A DNA stretch of 64,000 bases from Acinetobacter sp. ANC 3813 (lineage in GTDB: Bacteria; Pseudomonadota; Gammaproteobacteria; Pseudomonadales; Moraxellaceae), in NCBI RefSeq assembly GCF_002135435.1, contig NZ_NEGK01000006.1:124001-188000 (forward strand), read 5' to 3'. The notes below the pieces were generated by a model. The model searched no databases. It had not been told where the DNA came from and saw only the letters and a program-made list of their open reading frames with translations. Of this stretch, positions 46,253 to 56,382 are shown in pieces. Every line of letters starts with the position of its first letter. The stretch's first letter is position 1. The position numbers and the translations under genes were made by a program.

Positions 46253-46986
46253 TAGTTTGCCCCTCCAGCTGATGCTGCCTGATTCTCTTGAGCGCCTTCT
46301 GCGCCAGCAGCAGCTGCATCACTATTTCCAACATAACGGTATGTTTTTGCTTTTAAGCTGTAATCCACCTTTGGAATGTCGCTCTTATCATCTTTACTGT
46401 CGCTTGCAATGATTTCAAAGTCATGCAGTGTCACAATTCGTGAAAGGCCAGCAATACCGCTGACAAAAGCGCCAAATGAGTGATAATCGCCAGTTGCATC
46501 AATCGCGATCGGCTGCTCAATAAAGAACTCTTGCTTAACTTCAGGCTCTAAACGAATATTTTTAAATTTCAGACCTGAATTTACCCCTGTTAAGTTGATA
46601 TCTTCAACCAAACCAGGAATTTCTGTTTCTTTTGGCAATTGTTCCAGTTGCTGATTAAAACGCGCTTCCATTTCTTGTAGCTGTATTTGGTATTGCTGCA
46701 GATTACGAAGCTTTGAATCTTTCTCGCGGAATTCATTCAGCAAATTCTGTTCTTGCGCATTGGCATTGGCAATGTCATCCATCTTGCCTTTGATCGCCAG
46801 AAAATAGCCTGCAGCCAGTACAAAAATAATAATAAAAAGCCAGCACGTAATTTTTACCGATAAAGGCCAGCTGCCGTAGTTATTGGTATCCAGCGTATTG
46901 AATTGCTGCAGGAATTTATCCAAAGTCATTTTTTTCTTTGGTGCCACAGCGACTTCATTTAATTCTTCAAATTCTTCACGACTCAT
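46252..46986 (-). CDS. pilO: Type IV pilus alignment protein PilO
   Basis: A 244-residue inner-membrane protein: short cytoplasmic segment, one transmembrane helix (about 41-65), a coiled coil (EFREKDSKLRNLQQYQIQLQ and after) and a periplasmic ferredoxin-like core (FKNIRLEPEVKQEFFIEQPI, ATGDYHSFGAFVSGIAGL). It dimerises with PilN to form the alignment subcomplex between motor and secretin. It overlaps pilN by four bases. The C terminus is Ala/Gln/Gly-rich and probably disordered. Confidence 0.94.
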   Translation of the reverse strand: MSREEFEELNEVAVAPKKKMTLDKFLQQFNTLDTNNYGSWPLSVKITCWLFIIIFVLAAGYFLAIKGKMDDIANANAQEQNLLNEFREKDSKLRNLQQYQIQLQEMEARFNQQLEQLPKETEIPGLVEDINLTGVNSGLKFKNIRLEPEVKQEFFIEQPIAIDATGDYHSFGAFVSGIAGLSRIVTLHDFEIIASDSKDDKSDIPKVDYSLKAKTYRYVGNSDAAAAGAEGAQENQAASAGGAN

Positions 46987-47660
46987 TTTGCAGCCTCCGG
47001 TGCAGAAGTTGCAGGAGCATTTTGATTCGCAGCATCAGCAGTTTGCGCAGCAGGATCTTTTGCACCTGTTAACTCTGGCTGCGCGATAGCATCCAGATCA
47101 GCAGTAACTGTAAACGTCCCATAGCCATCTTCAACACGCGGTACGATAGAGCTTGGCGTTTGGTCTTTTTTCTCTTCAGTTGCCAAGAATGAACTCATAA
47201 ACGCGTTGCGGTACCATGGGGAAGCTTCCAAATTACGCAGCAGCTCGGCGACAGTATTTGGACTCTCAGCTTTACCTTCCAGCGTAAATTTATCGCCTGC
47301 GCGGCTGAACTTCGTAATGTACATCTGATCAGGCATAACCCGCACAAGCTCTTCAACCAGATGCACCGCAATTGGACGCTGCCCTTGCAAGCCCTGGATC
47401 AGCTTCATACGCTCAACAATCGCATTGCGCTGTTCTTGCAGACCTTCTAATGACTTAAGCTGAACATCCAGATTTTGATTGGTGCTGACAATAAGCTGGT
47501 TCGCTTGCTCTTGGTCTTGAAATTTATTATCAAAATACAGCCAAGTTAAGCCAACGCCTAAAACCCCAATAAGAAATGCCCCAATGCAAATTGCAATAAA
47601 TTCTTTTTTTCGTTTCTCTCTTAGCCCATCGCGCCAAGGGAGTAAGTTAATCTTTGCCAT
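46983..47660 (-). CDS. pilN: Type IV pilus alignment protein PilN
   Basis: A 225-residue protein beginning with MAKINLLPWRDGLREKRKKEF, the conserved INLLPWR peptide that binds the cleft of PilM. A transmembrane helix (about 24-44), a coiled coil and a periplasmic core (MYITKFSRAGDKFTLEGKAE) follow. The C terminus is Ala/Pro/Gln-rich. Its start overlaps the pilM stop by one base, consistent with coupled expression and equal amounts. Confidence 0.95.
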   Translation of the reverse strand: MAKINLLPWRDGLREKRKKEFIAICIGAFLIGVLGVGLTWLYFDNKFQDQEQANQLIVSTNQNLDVQLKSLEGLQEQRNAIVERMKLIQGLQGQRPIAVHLVEELVRVMPDQMYITKFSRAGDKFTLEGKAESPNTVAELLRNLEASPWYRNAFMSSFLATEEKKDQTPSSIVPRVEDGYGTFTVTADLDAIAQPELTGAKDPAAQTADAANQNAPATSAPEAAK

Positions 47661-48718
47661 TAATCAAAACTCCTCAATGCTAAACCGCATGCCACCAAGA
47701 GCGATGAAGCGTCATTTTCAATTTTTTTAATATCTATTTGAGGTGAAAAACCCATTTGCAGGAATGGATTGGCAATAGTGACCCGATAACCCAGCTTTTG
47801 CTGCAGTAATTTTGCCAGACCTGGGATATTGGCATTACCGCCAGCCAGCAGGATATGGTCAATTTCATTAAACTGAGAGGATGAGAAGAAGAATTGCAGT
47901 GAACGTGCCGCCTGCTGCACAACCGCCTCTAAAAACGGCTCCAGCACTTCAATATCATAATCATCAGGTAAAGCGCGGGTTTTCTTTGCTCGGCCAGCTT
48001 CTTCAAAAGACAAACCATAGCGGTTTTGAATTTCCTGTGTCAGCTGCTTGCCGCCAAAAACCTGTTCACGCGTATAAATCACTTTATTATTTTGCATGAC
48101 TGACAAGGTTGTCATGCTGTGGCCGATATCTAAGATACCGACTGTTTTCACACCCATCGGCAACGTATCGGAAAAGACTTTAAATGCATTTTCTAAAGCA
48201 AAGCTTTCAACGTCAGCAATTTTAGGCGATAAGCCCGCTAACTCTAAAACTTCTGAACGCGCTTCTACGTTTTCAATGCGCGTTGCCACGAGCAGCACAT
48301 TAACACGGTTTGGATTAGACAAACGGTCTGGGAGAACTTCAAAATCTAGACTCGCTTCGTCTAGCGGGAAAGGAATATATTGCTCCGCATCCATACGAAT
48401 CTGAACTTCACGCTCATCACTCGTCATATCTGCATCCATCTCAATGGTTTTTGTAATCACCATCGAGGTTGGAATCGCTAAGGCTGAATTCACTGTTTGA
48501 GTATTGGCTAAATTAATCGCACGCTCTAATGAATCGCTTACAGCTTCAGGATTTAATATGTTTTTTTCAACAACGCTTCCTTCCGGCAAAGGCACCAAAG
48601 CATAGCTTTCTACCCAATACCGTCCACTTTTTACAGAAAGTTCCAAAACCTTAACAGAAGTCGAACTAATATCAACTCCCACTAACCCCTTATTTGGCTT
48701 ACGATATAACCTGAGCAC
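47660..48718 (-). CDS. pilM: Type IV pilus actin-like protein PilM
   Basis: A 352-residue cytoplasmic, actin/FtsA-like ATP-binding protein; it caps the inner-membrane complex by holding the PilN tail. Visible nucleotide-binding blocks are LVGVDISSTSVKVLEL near the N terminus, VGILDIGHSMTTLSVM in the middle and ILLAGGNANIPGL near the C terminus. It is the first gene of pilMNOPQ-aroK-aroB. The promoter lies in the 156 bases shared with the divergent PBP1A gene, the same neighbour as in Pseudomonas. Confidence 0.96.
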   Translation of the reverse strand: MLRLYRKPNKGLVGVDISSTSVKVLELSVKSGRYWVESYALVPLPEGSVVEKNILNPEAVSDSLERAINLANTQTVNSALAIPTSMVITKTIEMDADMTSDEREVQIRMDAEQYIPFPLDEASLDFEVLPDRLSNPNRVNVLLVATRIENVEARSEVLELAGLSPKIADVESFALENAFKVFSDTLPMGVKTVGILDIGHSMTTLSVMQNNKVIYTREQVFGGKQLTQEIQNRYGLSFEEAGRAKKTRALPDDYDIEVLEPFLEAVVQQAARSLQFFFSSSQFNEIDHILLAGGNANIPGLAKLLQQKLGYRVTIANPFLQMGFSPQIDIKKIENDASSLLVACGLALRSFD

Positions 48719-48874
48719 AATATAATTCCTATTATTTTTTTATCCCCAAAAAGTAACTCACTAATTAGAATAGGTCTATAATTTTATACAGATACCATAT
48801 AACAATCTGCACGTCTTAAGGATATACTGACCGCTAATTAGTTTGCCATTAGCTCTTATTAAAACTTACTTGTT

Positions 48875-51397
48875 ATGAAAAAGCTATCTTGTTCGGGCCT
48901 AGTTCATCCATTTTTTTTGATCCTAATTATTATTTTAGTCTCAATTCCTATGGGTTTCTATGGCATGTATCTCTATATTGCGCCATCTTTGCCTGAAATG
49001 TCCACTTTAAAAAAGGCTCCTTTATTGAAGCCTTTACAAGTATACAGTGCAGATAATGAACTGATTGCCGAGTATGGCGGCAAATTGTCTGTGCCTGTTG
49101 AGTACAGTCAGATACCGCAAACCTTTATTCATGGTTTTCTGGCGGCAGAAGACTCGTCGTTCTTTGAGCATAGCGGCATCAGCTTTAAAGGCATTGGCCG
49201 GGCTGTCAGTGAAAGCATTACGGGTTCAGATGTGCAAACGGGCGGGTCCACCATTACGATGCAGGTGGCGAAGAACTATTATTTAAGCCCGGAACGGACT
49301 TTAAAGCGCAAACTGACAGAAATTTTCTTAGCCCGAAAGATTGAAGAAAATCTAACAAAAGAAGAAATTTTAACGTTATATGTCAATAAAATTTTCTTAG
49401 GTAAAAATGCCTATGGCATCGCGGCGGCAGCTAAAATTTATTACAACAAAAATTTAGATGAGCTGACCACTGCGCAAATGGCCATGATTGCAGGTCTACC
49501 GAAAGCGCCGTCTAAATACAATCCTGTCGCCAATCCTAAGCGCGCGCTTGAGCGCCGCAACTGGATTTTAGGCCGCATGCTGCAGCTCGGCTATATTTCT
49601 CAAGCTGAATATCAAAAAGCCATTGCAGAACCGATTAATCTGGATATGCCCGAACGCGGGGTCAGCACTCAATATCCCTATGTAGGTGAAATGGTGCGCA
49701 GTGAACTGGTGCAAACCTTAGGTGAACAAGCCATTGATTCCGGCTATAAGGTTTACACCACCATTAATAGCCGCCGCCAAGCTTATGCTGAAGATGCCGT
49801 TAGAGAAGGTTTAGAAGATTATGACCGCCGCCACGGCTGGCGAGGTGCAGAAGCGCATGACAAACCGCTCTCTGACTTTATGGCCTATGCCAATACCTTC
49901 CCAGCAGAAGTTACCAAAGTAAATCCTTCCAGTTTTGAAGCTTTGATGCAGGATGGCACAACAGTCACCGTTCCTTGGTCTGGCATGGCTTGGGCCCGCC
50001 CCTACCGCAGCGCCAACAGTGTAGGCAATGCACCGTCAAAAGCTTCACAAATTGTCAAAGTTAAAGATATTATCCGTTTGCGTCCAAATCAGGACAGAAC
50101 CTCTTGGGCCTTGATTCAAATTCCTAAAGCGCAAGGCCAGCTCATTGCCTTAAACCCAAACAATGGCGCAATTGAAGCAATTGTGGGCGGCTATAACTTT
50201 TATCAGTCTAAATTTAACCGCGCATTGCAAGGCTGGCGCCAGCCTGGCTCTACGATCAAGCCTTTTGTTTATGCTTTAGCATTAGAGCGCGGCATGACTC
50301 CTTTCAGCATGGTCAACGACAGTCCAATTACCATTGGCAAATGGACACCCAAAAACTCTGATGGCCGCTATTTAGGCATGATTCCATTGCGCCGTGCGCT
50401 GTACTTATCCCGTAACACGGTATCTGTACGTCTGCTGCAAATGGTGGGCATTGAGCGTACCCGTCAGCTGTTTATGGATTTTGGCCTGCAGGAAAATCAA
50501 ATTCCGCGCAACTACACCATTGCTTTAGGAACGCCGCAAGTCTTGCCGGTACAGATGGCAACGGGCTATGCAGCCTTCGCCAATGGCGGCTACCGCATTC
50601 AGCCGCATTTTATTGACCGCATTGAAGATGCTTATGGCAAAGTGATTTATCAATCCAATCCAGACTATGCGTGTATCCCATGCATCAATGAAGAAGAGCA
50701 GCCAATGGATGCAGGAGCGCCTGCTACACCGGATGATGAAGCATTCCTTATGACCGGCATGTCAAAAATGCAGACAGATGAAAATATTGATACGGCGGAT
50801 TACCGTCAAGCTACACGTATTTTAAAATCCAGCTCAGCTTTTGACATGGCAAATATCTTGCGTGATGTGATTCAGCATGGTACAGGCCGTGCAGCCTTAA
50901 GAATTGGCCGCAATGATATTGGCGGCAAAACAGGTACAACTAACGATGCGAAAGATGCATGGTTTGCAGGCTTTAATGGAAAACTGGTTGCCATTGCATG
51001 GGTCGGCTTTGACCAGCCGTCTACACTGGGGCGCCGAGAATACGGCGGTGTCGCAGCCCTGCCCGTGTGGACCAATTTTATGGCGAATGCGCTGAAAGAC
51101 ACACCGGAGTCTTGGGTGCGTTTAGACAAAAATGCCAAAGCGCCGCTAGACCGCAATCAAGCCAACCCAGCAGCTGAAGAAACTCAGCCTTTACGTGACC
51201 GTGCCTCGCCTCCGCTGGCGCAGCCGATTTACCGCCCTGCACCGCCAGCGCCAATCACCCGTCCTGCACAAAATGACTTTGAAGATTTGCCTGGTGAGGA
51301 CATCTTAGTCCCAGCAAGCAATACACCTCCTTCAATGCAGCCCGCAGCCAAACCGCAGCCAGACGCTCTGAGCAGCCTCATTGAACAGGTGGAATAG
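48875..51397 (+). CDS. mrcA: Penicillin-binding protein 1A (bifunctional)
   Basis: An 840-residue class A penicillin-binding protein that polymerises and cross-links peptidoglycan. One N-terminal transmembrane helix (about 11-36) is followed by the glycosyltransferase domain with AAEDSSFFEHSGISFKG and TGGSTITMQ. An OB-like insertion and the transpeptidase domain follow, with SxxK (GSTIK), SRN (SRNTVS) and KTG (GGKTGTTNDAKDAW) motifs. The C-terminal tail is Pro/Ala-rich. No ribosome binding site is evident before the ATG. It is divergent from pilM and ends at a bidirectional terminator. Confidence 0.96.
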   Translation: MKKLSCSGLVHPFFLILIIILVSIPMGFYGMYLYIAPSLPEMSTLKKAPLLKPLQVYSADNELIAEYGGKLSVPVEYSQIPQTFIHGFLAAEDSSFFEHSGISFKGIGRAVSESITGSDVQTGGSTITMQVAKNYYLSPERTLKRKLTEIFLARKIEENLTKEEILTLYVNKIFLGKNAYGIAAAAKIYYNKNLDELTTAQMAMIAGLPKAPSKYNPVANPKRALERRNWILGRMLQLGYISQAEYQKAIAEPINLDMPERGVSTQYPYVGEMVRSELVQTLGEQAIDSGYKVYTTINSRRQAYAEDAVREGLEDYDRRHGWRGAEAHDKPLSDFMAYANTFPAEVTKVNPSSFEALMQDGTTVTVPWSGMAWARPYRSANSVGNAPSKASQIVKVKDIIRLRPNQDRTSWALIQIPKAQGQLIALNPNNGAIEAIVGGYNFYQSKFNRALQGWRQPGSTIKPFVYALALERGMTPFSMVNDSPITIGKWTPKNSDGRYLGMIPLRRALYLSRNTVSVRLLQMVGIERTRQLFMDFGLQENQIPRNYTIALGTPQVLPVQMATGYAAFANGGYRIQPHFIDRIEDAYGKVIYQSNPDYACIPCINEEEQPMDAGAPATPDDEAFLMTGMSKMQTDENIDTADYRQATRILKSSSAFDMANILRDVIQHGTGRAALRIGRNDIGGKTGTTNDAKDAWFAGFNGKLVAIAWVGFDQPSTLGRREYGGVAALPVWTNFMANALKDTPESWVRLDKNAKAPLDRNQANPAAEETQPLRDRASPPLAQPIYRPAPPAPITRPAQNDFEDLPGEDILVPASNTPPSMQPAAKPQPDALSSLIEQVE

Positions 51398-51420
51398 TGA
51401 GGCTGCATTAAATCAGCAAT

Positions 51421-51452
51421 AAAAAAAGCCCTCTAAAGAGGGCTTTTTTTAT
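51421..51452. terminator. Bidirectional terminator between mrcA and rlmA
   Basis: AAAAAAAGCCCTC and GAGGGCTTTTTTT pair around TAAA; it serves both convergent genes. Confidence 0.92.
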
Positions 51453-51465
51453 TGCTTGAATCGAT

Positions 51466-52269
51466 TTATTTCTTTTTAAACACAAAAATTTGAAATTGCG
51501 CTGTCAATTCAAAGTGCGCCTTTTCTTCCAATGCACTTCTACGCTCCTGTTTTGCTTTATAAGCATACGGCGTCATTGCAATGAGATCTTTCAGCTCTTG
51601 CTGCGAAAGCGTTAAAGGTGCATCAATCAGCAACTCCTCCGACAGCTCAAATGCATCCTCAAGCTGCTGCACAAATTTATGCGGCTCGTGCGCCTGCACT
51701 TCTTCAAAAAGCGCCTCACGCATCGCAAACAAATGCTGCGGGCCTGGGGTTACCACCATAAGATAACCCTGCGGCTTCAGCACACGCAGAATTTCCGCTT
51801 TTGGAATCGGGCTGAATAAACTGGTGCATAAATCAATGGAATGATCCAGCACAGGCAAAGTTGAACCTGTACCCACAACCCAAGTGACTTTCTGATTGGT
51901 TTTAGATGCTGCCTGTACCGCATTTTTGGCAATATCTACGCCCACACACTGCAATACTTCATTGCTCATCGCAGTGGTGTAGTATCCTTCACCGCAGCCG
52001 ATATCCAATAGATTTTCAATACGCAGCTCGCGGATTTTCTGCACTGCAGCCTGCTGTAAAGGCGCATAATGGCCCGCACTTAAAAATGCGCGGCGCGCCT
52101 GCACCGATTCAGGCGTATCTCCCGGATTTTTACTGTGCTTATGCTGCACCACATGCAAATTGACATAGCCCTGCTTCGCCACATCATAACTATGATTATT
52201 CTCACAGCGCCAAGTTTTATCCTTAAGCTGCAATTGCTCATGGCAAACTGGACACATCAGCAGATTCAT
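51466..52269 (-). CDS. rlmA: rRNA (guanine-N1)-methyltransferase RlmA type
   Basis: A SAM-dependent methyltransferase of about 267 residues. An N-terminal zinc finger (Cys6, Cys9, Cys22, His26 in CPVC and CENNH) precedes the Rossmann fold with the SAM motif LLDIGCGEGYYTT, a later VVGTGSTLPVLDHSIDLC and a VVTPGPQHLFAMRE segment. This is the domain order of RlmA, which methylates G745 of 23S rRNA; a paralogue acting on a neighbouring base is possible. I start at 52269 because GGAG lies seven bases upstream, and MNLLMCPVC is a sensible N terminus; the frame extends to 52287. It is downstream of mraY on the same strand but behind a terminator. Confidence 0.87.
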   Translation of the reverse strand: MNLLMCPVCHEQLQLKDKTWRCENNHSYDVAKQGYVNLHVVQHKHSKNPGDTPESVQARRAFLSAGHYAPLQQAAVQKIRELRIENLLDIGCGEGYYTTAMSNEVLQCVGVDIAKNAVQAASKTNQKVTWVVGTGSTLPVLDHSIDLCTSLFSPIPKAEILRVLKPQGYLMVVTPGPQHLFAMREALFEEVQAHEPHKFVQQLEDAFELSEELLIDAPLTLSQQELKDLIAMTPYAYKAKQERRSALEEKAHFELTAQFQIFVFKKK

Positions 52270-52296
52270 CTTTTTCTCCAAAGCCATTCAGGCATT

Positions 52297-52325
52297 AAAA
52301 AAGCCGGCAAACGACCGGCTTTTCA
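52297..52325 (-). terminator. Terminator after mraY
   Basis: GCCGG and CCGGC arms flanked by A- and T-runs surround a CAAACGA loop, 13 bases past the mraY stop codon. It marks the end of the cell-wall gene cluster. Confidence 0.85.
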
Positions 52326-52337
52326 TTTCAATTTTGC

Positions 52338-53456
52338 TTAACGCAATTTTAAAGTCATTAGACCTAAAACTACCAGCATAATTGTAATAATCCAGAAACG
52401 GATGACGACCTGAGTTTCGCGCCAGCCTTTTTTCTCATAATGGTGGTGCAATGGCGCCATCAGGAATACACGCTTGTTGCGCATGCGCAGTGAACCAATT
52501 TGCAGGAAGACCGAAATCGCTTCCACTACAAACACACCGCCCATAATCGCAAATACGATTTCCTGACGGACCATCACCGCAATTGTACCCAGCATAGCGC
52601 CCAAAGACAGTGCGCCGACATCACCCATGAATACTTGCGCGGGATGCGCGTTGTACCACAGGAAAGCCAAGCCCGCGCCAATCATCGCCGCGCAGATCAC
52701 CACCAACTCAGAAGCATATTTGACATATGGAATATGCAGGTAATTGGCAAAGCGCACATCACCGCCCAAATACGCAAATACGCCTAGACCTGCCGCAACC
52801 AATACAATCGGCATAATGGCCAAGCCATCTAAACCATCAGTTAAATTCACGGCATTGGATGCGCCATTAATCACCAAATACGTGAAAATAATGAAGCCGA
52901 TGCCCAGCGGGATAGCCGAAAGCGGAATACTGATTTCTTTAAAGAATGGAATCAGCACATCCAGCATATCTGCCGTATGCATTGGATTAACCTGCTGTTT
53001 TGCAATCACATACAGCGCAATGCCTGCGCCGATTGAACCGACAGACGTCCAAAAGAATTTTTTCTTGGCGGGCAGGCCTGCATTGTCTTTATAGCGGATT
53101 TTGATCCAGTCATCCGCCCAGCCAACCATGCCGAAGATGACCATTACAGCCAATACAATCCATACATAAGGATTGGATAAATCTGCCCACAGCAAAGTCG
53201 ATATGCCAATAGACAGCAGGATTAAAATCCCGCCCATGGTTGGCGTACCCATTTTTTTGGCATGGTTTTCAGGCGCATAAGAGCTGACTGCCTGACCGTA
53301 TTTTAACGCTTGCAGCTTGCGGATCATGACTGGGCCAAGCGCCAAGCCGATCGTAAGTGCAGTGAGTACACTCAGCAGCGAGCGCAATGTTAAATAACGA
53401 ACAACTTGGAACGAACTGTGATAGCCCGCAAGTTGCTCAAATAACCATAACAACAT
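52338..53456 (-). CDS. mraY: Phospho-N-acetylmuramoyl-pentapeptide transferase
   Basis: A 372-residue integral membrane enzyme with about ten transmembrane helices. It joins UDP-MurNAc-pentapeptide to undecaprenyl phosphate to make lipid I. Catalytic elements seen: [17 protein letters not shown] with the Asp pair, LTDGLDGLA with its Asp, and the late [13 protein letters not shown]is cluster. It begins one base after the murF stop. It is the last gene of the rsmH-ftsL-ftsI-murE-murF-mraY unit; murD, ftsW and murG, often next, are not here. Confidence 0.97.
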   Translation of the reverse strand: MLLWLFEQLAGYHSSFQVVRYLTLRSLLSVLTALTIGLALGPVMIRKLQALKYGQAVSSYAPENHAKKMGTPTMGGILILLSIGISTLLWADLSNPYVWIVLAVMVIFGMVGWADDWIKIRYKDNAGLPAKKKFFWTSVGSIGAGIALYVIAKQQVNPMHTADMLDVLIPFFKEISIPLSAIPLGIGFIIFTYLVINGASNAVNLTDGLDGLAIMPIVLVAAGLGVFAYLGGDVRFANYLHIPYVKYASELVVICAAMIGAGLAFLWYNAHPAQVFMGDVGALSLGAMLGTIAVMVRQEIVFAIMGGVFVVEAISVFLQIGSLRMRNKRVFLMAPLHHHYEKKGWRETQVVIRFWIITIMLVVLGLMTLKLR

Positions 53457-54866
53457 TTAGAGTTTCTCCATCAAGTCAGCCATCAGAGTTTCCATGTGGG
53501 TATAACGAGAACCTTTAAACAGGAAACTCATGGACTGAGGCTGATGTGTTTCGACTAGACTTAATAAAAGCGGCAAGGCCTGATCTTGGTTTAAAAACGC
53601 CTGCAATTTTTTGCCGTATTGCGTGCTGCGCGCACCTTCCTGCACTGCAGGTGAAAACTCACCCACTGCCACAACAAAGTTTACACCTTTTACAGAGACA
53701 AGATCACGGCCCAGCATATAATGCTGCTGCGCTGCGCTGTCGCCCAGCTCACCGATATCCCCCATCACCATGACTTTAATACCGTCCTGCTGCGCCAGCA
53801 CTTCAGCTGCTGCACGCATGGAGGTTGGATTGGCATTATAAGTATCGTCAATCAATAAGTGATTTTTATGCTGAATAAAGTTTAAGCGGCCTTTAGCGCC
53901 TTGAGCGTGTTCAAGCCCAACAACAATATCATCCAGCGCTACGCCAATGGACAGAGCAAAAGCTGCGGCCGCTGAGGCATTTTGCACATTATGTTCGCCT
54001 GCAAAAGGCAAATCGACATGGCGTGCACCATCCGGCGTATTCAGCGTAAAGCTTGAAGACTGTGGATGCAGCGCAACATCAGTCGCAAATACATCGCCGC
54101 CTGCGCCAAAGCTCATGACCTTTTCAGTCTGCACAGCACTGCGGATGGCTTCACTGAAATCATCTGCAGCAGGCAGAATTGAGGTGCCGTTTTCAGCAAT
54201 ATGTGCATAAATTTCCGACTTGGCGCGGCAAATACCGTCACGACCGCCAAACTCACCCATATGCGCAGTACCAATATTGATAATGCCTGCGACATGCGGC
54301 TGCACTAAATTTGAGGTGTAATCAATTTCACCTTGATGGCTGGCGCCCAATTCCATCACCGCATATTGATGCTCAGCGCGAAGCTCCAGCAGCATCATTG
54401 GCACACCTAAATCATTATTCAGGTTGCCGCGGGTGATTAAGGTCGGCGCAAGGCGGGATAAAATACTGCCCAGCATTTCTTTGGTGGTGGTTTTACCGCT
54501 GCTGCCAGTCAATGCAATCACTTTCAATTGCGGATGGGCTGCGCGGCGGTAAGCGCCTAAATGACCTAAAGCTAAGCGGGTATCTTTCACCACCAGCTGG
54601 CAAATATCGGCATCGACAGGATGACTGACAATCGCCACTTCACAGCCATTTGCCGCAACTTGCGCAATAAAGTCATGCGCATCGAAACGCTCACCTTTCA
54701 GCGCCAAAAATGCATCGCCTGTTTCGGCATGGCGCGAATCGCTTAAAATTCGCTTAATACTGCTTTGCGGCGCTTTGCCTTGATGCCACTGGCCTTGGGT
54801 GGCCTCTGCCAATTGTTCTGCTGTCCAAGGCTCTAGAGGCACCGTACTGGTTGTAGAGGTATGCAT
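53457..54866 (-). CDS. murF: UDP-MurNAc-tripeptide-D-Ala-D-Ala ligase
   Basis: A 469-residue Mur ligase that adds D-Ala-D-Ala to the peptidoglycan precursor. The ATP-binding loop GSSGKTTTKEMLG (about 120-132) is in the central domain, with the family text RGNLNNDLGVPMMLLEL, VMELGASHQGEIDYTS and DDTYNANPTSMRAA. The three-domain length is normal. It lies between murE (8-base gap) and mraY (no gap). Confidence 0.97.
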   Translation of the reverse strand: MHTSTTSTVPLEPWTAEQLAEATQGQWHQGKAPQSSIKRILSDSRHAETGDAFLALKGERFDAHDFIAQVAANGCEVAIVSHPVDADICQLVVKDTRLALGHLGAYRRAAHPQLKVIALTGSSGKTTTKEMLGSILSRLAPTLITRGNLNNDLGVPMMLLELRAEHQYAVMELGASHQGEIDYTSNLVQPHVAGIINIGTAHMGEFGGRDGICRAKSEIYAHIAENGTSILPAADDFSEAIRSAVQTEKVMSFGAGGDVFATDVALHPQSSSFTLNTPDGARHVDLPFAGEHNVQNASAAAAFALSIGVALDDIVVGLEHAQGAKGRLNFIQHKNHLLIDDTYNANPTSMRAAAEVLAQQDGIKVMVMGDIGELGDSAAQQHYMLGRDLVSVKGVNFVVAVGEFSPAVQEGARSTQYGKKLQAFLNQDQALPLLLSLVETHQPQSMSFLFKGSRYTHMETLMADLMEKL

Positions 54867-54874
54867 GTTGTTTC

Positions 54875-56371
54875 CTATTGCGCTGGATAAGCTGAATCTG
54901 TGCTGTGATGCTGTGCGGTTAATGCAGATTGAACCTCAACAACATCATCAAACCAATGGCGTACACCATCAATTTCCTGATAATTTTCATGACCTTTGCC
55001 TGCAATCACAACAATATCGCCATTTACAGCCTGCGCTGCGGCAAATTTAATCGCTTCACGGCGGTCATGAATTTCATGCACTGGATGCTGAGCAAAATCA
55101 ACACCCGCTTTCATGTCGGCAAAAATCTGTTCTGGATTTTCTGTGCGCGGGTTATCTGATGTAATCAGCGCAATATCTGCATGATCCAAAGCCGCCTGTG
55201 TCATCAGCGGGCGCTTGCCGCGGTCACGGTCTCCGCCGCAGCCAAATACAGCCCATAGATTATGTGAGACATGACGCTTCAAAGTTTGCAGCACCTGAAT
55301 TAATGCATCAGGGGTATGTGCATAATCAACAATGAATAAGCGTTCTGCATCACGGATGACTTGCATGCGGCCCGGCGCGCCTTTCAGCTGCGGCGCAGTC
55401 TGGATTAAATCCTGCAACGCAAAACCTGCCTGCTCGGCAGCAATCAGGCTGGCCACAATATTTTCGACATTAAAATGGCCCAGCAACGGACTGCAGACAT
55501 TAAATTCGCCTTGCGCTGTCTGCAATGTAAACTGTGCGCCATCCAGACTGTACTGAATATTCTGAACACGATAATCCGCTGGCTGCGTTGTCGAGTAGGT
55601 TAAAATTTTCGGCTGTGCAGGATTGGCTTGAGCCGCTTTCAGCATCATTTCAGCATATTCATCATCAATATTGATAATGGCCGATTTCAATGACGCAAAC
55701 TGAAACAAACGTGATTTTGCTTCGGCATAAGCTTCTAGTGTTTTGTGATAATCCAAATGATCACGGCTCAGATTGCTGTAGGCTGCAATTTCAATCGCGC
55801 AGCCATTTAAGCGGCCCTGCTCCAAACCATGAGAACTGGCTTCAATCGACGCAAATTCTGCGCCTTGCTGCGCATACTGATGCAGTGCATTTTGCATATG
55901 CAGCGCATCCAATGTGGTATGCGAAGACGATTCTAAATTCGGTAAAATACCATTGCCTGTAGTGCCCATCACTGCGCAGTTTTTGCCTTGCAGCATCAGC
56001 AGCTCTGCAATTAAACGCGAAATGGTGGTTTTACCGTTGGTGCCTGTCACTGCAATAATTCGGGCAGCCTGCACAGGCTCAGCAGCCTGTAAATACTGTT
56101 TCTGCCATTGCCCCATCACATGGCGGACATTGGCAACGGTAAAGCTTTGTTCTAAATCGAGATCAGTTTCAGAAATCACACCCAGCGCGCCGCGCTCTAA
56201 CGCTGCTTGCGCAAATTGAATTGTTTTTTCAGGCTGGGAAAATGAAGTCAGGGCAATAAAAATTTGCCCTGCTGTCACGTTTCGGCTATCCAGATTGAAC
56301 CCGCTGAAGGACTGTGACATCCATTCAGCCGGCTGTTCAACGGTGTAGAGATCTTGAAATGTAATGGACAT
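54875..56371 (-). CDS. murE: UDP-MurNAc-L-Ala-D-Glu: meso-diaminopimelate ligase
   Basis: A 498-residue Mur ligase that adds the third amino acid of the stem peptide. The P-loop GTNGKTTISRL is present, as are EASSHGLEQGRLNG and FVDYAHTPDAL-like IVDYAHTPDALI. The motif DNPRTENPEQI near the C terminus is the one that selects meso-diaminopimelate rather than lysine, as expected in Gram-negative bacteria. It follows ftsI by 11 bases and precedes murF. Confidence 0.97.
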   Translation of the reverse strand: MSITFQDLYTVEQPAEWMSQSFSGFNLDSRNVTAGQIFIALTSFSQPEKTIQFAQAALERGALGVISETDLDLEQSFTVANVRHVMGQWQKQYLQAAEPVQAARIIAVTGTNGKTTISRLIAELLMLQGKNCAVMGTTGNGILPNLESSSHTTLDALHMQNALHQYAQQGAEFASIEASSHGLEQGRLNGCAIEIAAYSNLSRDHLDYHKTLEAYAEAKSRLFQFASLKSAIINIDDEYAEMMLKAAQANPAQPKILTYSTTQPADYRVQNIQYSLDGAQFTLQTAQGEFNVCSPLLGHFNVENIVASLIAAEQAGFALQDLIQTAPQLKGAPGRMQVIRDAERLFIVDYAHTPDALIQVLQTLKRHVSHNLWAVFGCGGDRDRGKRPLMTQAALDHADIALITSDNPRTENPEQIFADMKAGVDFAQHPVHEIHDRREAIKFAAAQAVNGDIVVIAGKGHENYQEIDGVRHWFDDVVEVQSALTAQHHSTDSAYPAQ

Positions 56372-56382
56372 TCATCACCTAT